From Ruminococcaceae bacterium UBA5905 (GTDB lineage: Bacteria; Bacillota; Clostridia; Oscillospirales; Acutalibacteraceae), in contig DJEF01000048.1 of assembly GCA_002431285.1 (NCBI GenBank), positions 26,088 through 36,903 of the forward strand: 10,816 bases of DNA, written 5' to 3'. Below, in pieces: positions 9,571 to 10,816 of this stretch. The notes under the pieces were generated by a model. It was not told the origin of the DNA. It saw only the letters and a program-made list of their open reading frames with translations, and did not search any database. Both the position numbers and the translations under genes were made by a program. Within the stretch, counting starts at the first letter, position 1; the number at the start of each line of letters is the position of its first letter.

Positions 9571-10395
9571 ATGCACTTTACAAAAATGCAGGGGCTGGGC
9601 AACGACTATCTCTATGTCTACGCCCCCGCGCTGCCGCCGGATGCGGCGGCGCTGGCGGTGCGGTTGTCCGACCGGCATTTCGGGGTCGGCTCCGACGGGA
9701 TGATCTGGATCCTGCCGTCGGAAACGGCGGATTGCCAAATGCGGATATTCAACGCCGACGGCAGCGAGGCGCGGATGTGCGGCAACGGCATCCGCTGCGT
9801 GGGCAAATACGTCTATGAGAAAGGCTACACCGCCAAGACCACCCTCACGGTGGAGACCCTGTCCGGCATCAAGACCCTGACCCTGGCCGTCACCGGCGGC
9901 CGGGTGGACAGCGTGACGGTGGACATGGGGCCGACATCCGTCTCCGCCCCCCGGGCGCTGACCGCCGCCGGGCAGGTGGTGACCGTCACCCCGGTGTCGG
10001 TAGGCAATCCCCACGCCGTGGTGTTCACCGGGGATGCGGCGGCCGCGCCCCTCGCCACGCTGGGAGCGGCGCTGGAACGCCACAAGGCGTTCCCCGGCGG
10101 GGTGAATGTGGAATTCGTACAGGTGCTGTCCCCCGCCGCCCTGCGGATGCGGGTGTGGGAACGGGGCAGCGGCATTACCTTAGCCTGCGGCACCGGCGCC
10201 TGCGCCAGCGTGGCGGCGGCGGTGGCGGCGGGATATTGCCCGCCGGACACGGCGGTGACCGTGACGCTGGACGGCGGCGATTTGCAGGTGCAGATCACAC
10301 CGGACGGCCGAGCCATTATGACCGGCCCGGCGGCGTTTGTATGCGAGGGAGAGGTGGATGGATCGTGCATCCCAACGAGCACTATAAGGAGCTGA
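9571..10395 (+). CDS. dapF: Diaminopimelate epimerase
   Basis: A 274-residue PLP-independent epimerase that interconverts LL- and meso-diaminopimelate for lysine and peptidoglycan. The family opening MHFTKMQGLGNDY is intact with N11. The two catalytic cysteines are C70 (MCGNGIRC) and C206 (ACGTGAC), the thiol pair that acts from opposite faces of the substrate, and NPHAVVF is present between them. Length is normal. A very strong AAAGGAGG (9554-9561) lies 9 nt before the ATG. It follows pyrG by 36 bp with no terminator and overlaps the next gene by 31 bp, so it belongs to the same transcription unit and acts with dapL, whose product supplies its substrate. Confidence 0.96.
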   Translation: MHFTKMQGLGNDYLYVYAPALPPDAAALAVRLSDRHFGVGSDGMIWILPSETADCQMRIFNADGSEARMCGNGIRCVGKYVYEKGYTAKTTLTVETLSGIKTLTLAVTGGRVDSVTVDMGPTSVSAPRALTAAGQVVTVTPVSVGNPHAVVFTGDAAAAPLATLGAALERHKAFPGGVNVEFVQVLSPAALRMRVWERGSGITLACGTGACASVAAAVAAGYCPPDTAVTVTLDGGDLQVQITPDGRAIMTGPAAFVCEGEVDGSCIPTSTIRS

Positions 10396-10816
10396 ACGGC
10401 TCCTACTTATTCTACAACATCGAGCAAAGGGTGAAAGCCTATCGGCGGGAGCACCCCGACCAGACCCTGCTGCGGCTGGGGGTGGGGGATGTGACCCTGC
10501 CCCTGTGCGACGCGGTGATTCGGGCGCTGCACAAGGCGGTGGACGATCAGGCGCAGAAAAAGACTTTCCACGGCTATATGCCGGAATGCGGCGCTCACGA
10601 CCTGAAGGTGGCGGTGCAAGGCTACTACGCCGCCCGGGGCATCGCCTTTGAGCGGGACGAGATCTTCATCTCCTGCGGCGCCGGGGACGATCTGGGGGCC
10701 GTCATGGACCTGTTCGGAGCGGACAACACCGCTCTGGTGGTGGAGCCCACCTACCCCGCCTATGTGGACACCAACATCATCGCCGGACACCGGGTGATCC
10801 ACGCCCCCGCCTATGA
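10365..10816 (+). CDS. dapL: LL-diaminopimelate aminotransferase (3' end beyond window)
   Basis: About 150 N-terminal residues of a class I/II aminotransferase are visible. HPNEHYKELNGSYLF and the LGVGDVTLPL segment match the DapL family, which converts tetrahydrodipicolinate directly to LL-diaminopimelate with glutamate as amino donor. Further on are FHGYMPECG (from 68), an ISCGAGDDLG stretch near the PLP phosphate site, and PTYPAYVDTN. The PLP lysine lies beyond the right edge. GTG 10365 is chosen because GGGAGAGGTGG is just upstream and the protein then starts as family members do. An in-frame ATG at 10341 would add eight residues but has no ribosome site. The gene overlaps the end of dapF by 31 bp, which suggests translational coupling. 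Another aminotransferase of the same fold is possible, but the dapF neighbour supports DapL. Confidence 0.88.
   Translation, partial: MHPNEHYKELNGSYLFYNIEQRVKAYRREHPDQTLLRLGVGDVTLPLCDAVIRALHKAVDDQAQKKTFHGYMPECGAHDLKVAVQGYYAARGIAFERDEIFISCGAGDDLGAVMDLFGADNTALVVEPTYPAYVDTNIIAGHRVIHAPAY

Overview
The window is GC-rich, densely coding bacterial DNA and looks like a chromosomal piece from a high-GC member of the Clostridia (an Oscillospiraceae-like Firmicute). The grounds are strong AAAGGAGG-type Shine-Dalgarno sites, sigma-A promoters with 17-nt spacers, a three-piece glutamate synthase, ANTAR-type antitermination, and a DapF/DapL lysine branch. This placement is inference; there is no rRNA or other decisive marker. 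I see no mobile elements, CRISPR arrays, tRNAs or rRNAs.

Left part (1-2533). A HAD-family phosphatase on the minus strand runs off the left edge. It is divergent from an integral-membrane acyltransferase, and each gene has its own recognisable promoter in the 220-bp gap between them. A 188-bp spacer with only weak signals follows, then a small two-helix membrane protein with a PH-like tail.

Right part (2574-10816). One long co-directional cluster begins with a near-consensus promoter (TTGACA, 17 nt, TGCTAAAAT). A short leader follows in which two RNA folds exclude each other. One is a 7-bp hairpin with the hexanucleotide loop AAAGGC, which has A at position 1 and G at position 4 as in ANTAR-protein target loops. 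The other is an intrinsic terminator that uses part of the same sequence. The genes are three split glutamate synthase subunits (glutamine amidotransferase, ferredoxin-FMN synthase, GXGXG), type I glutamine synthetase, an ANTAR RNA-binding protein with a degenerate receiver, CTP synthase (pyrG), diaminopimelate epimerase (dapF), and the start of LL-diaminopimelate aminotransferase (dapL). Gaps are short, the last two genes overlap, and no internal terminator is visible.

The likely logic is that glnA and the split GOGAT form the ammonium assimilation cycle. The ANTAR protein is the obvious candidate to bind the leader hexaloop and permit read-through, so the operon would encode its own antiterminator. 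pyrG consumes glutamine and dapL uses glutamate as amino donor, so downstream users may share the same nitrogen-responsive switch. The most interesting points are the compact single-hexaloop leader, the receiver-like domain without its phosphoacceptor aspartate, and a lysine where glutamine synthetases usually carry a catalytic glutamate.
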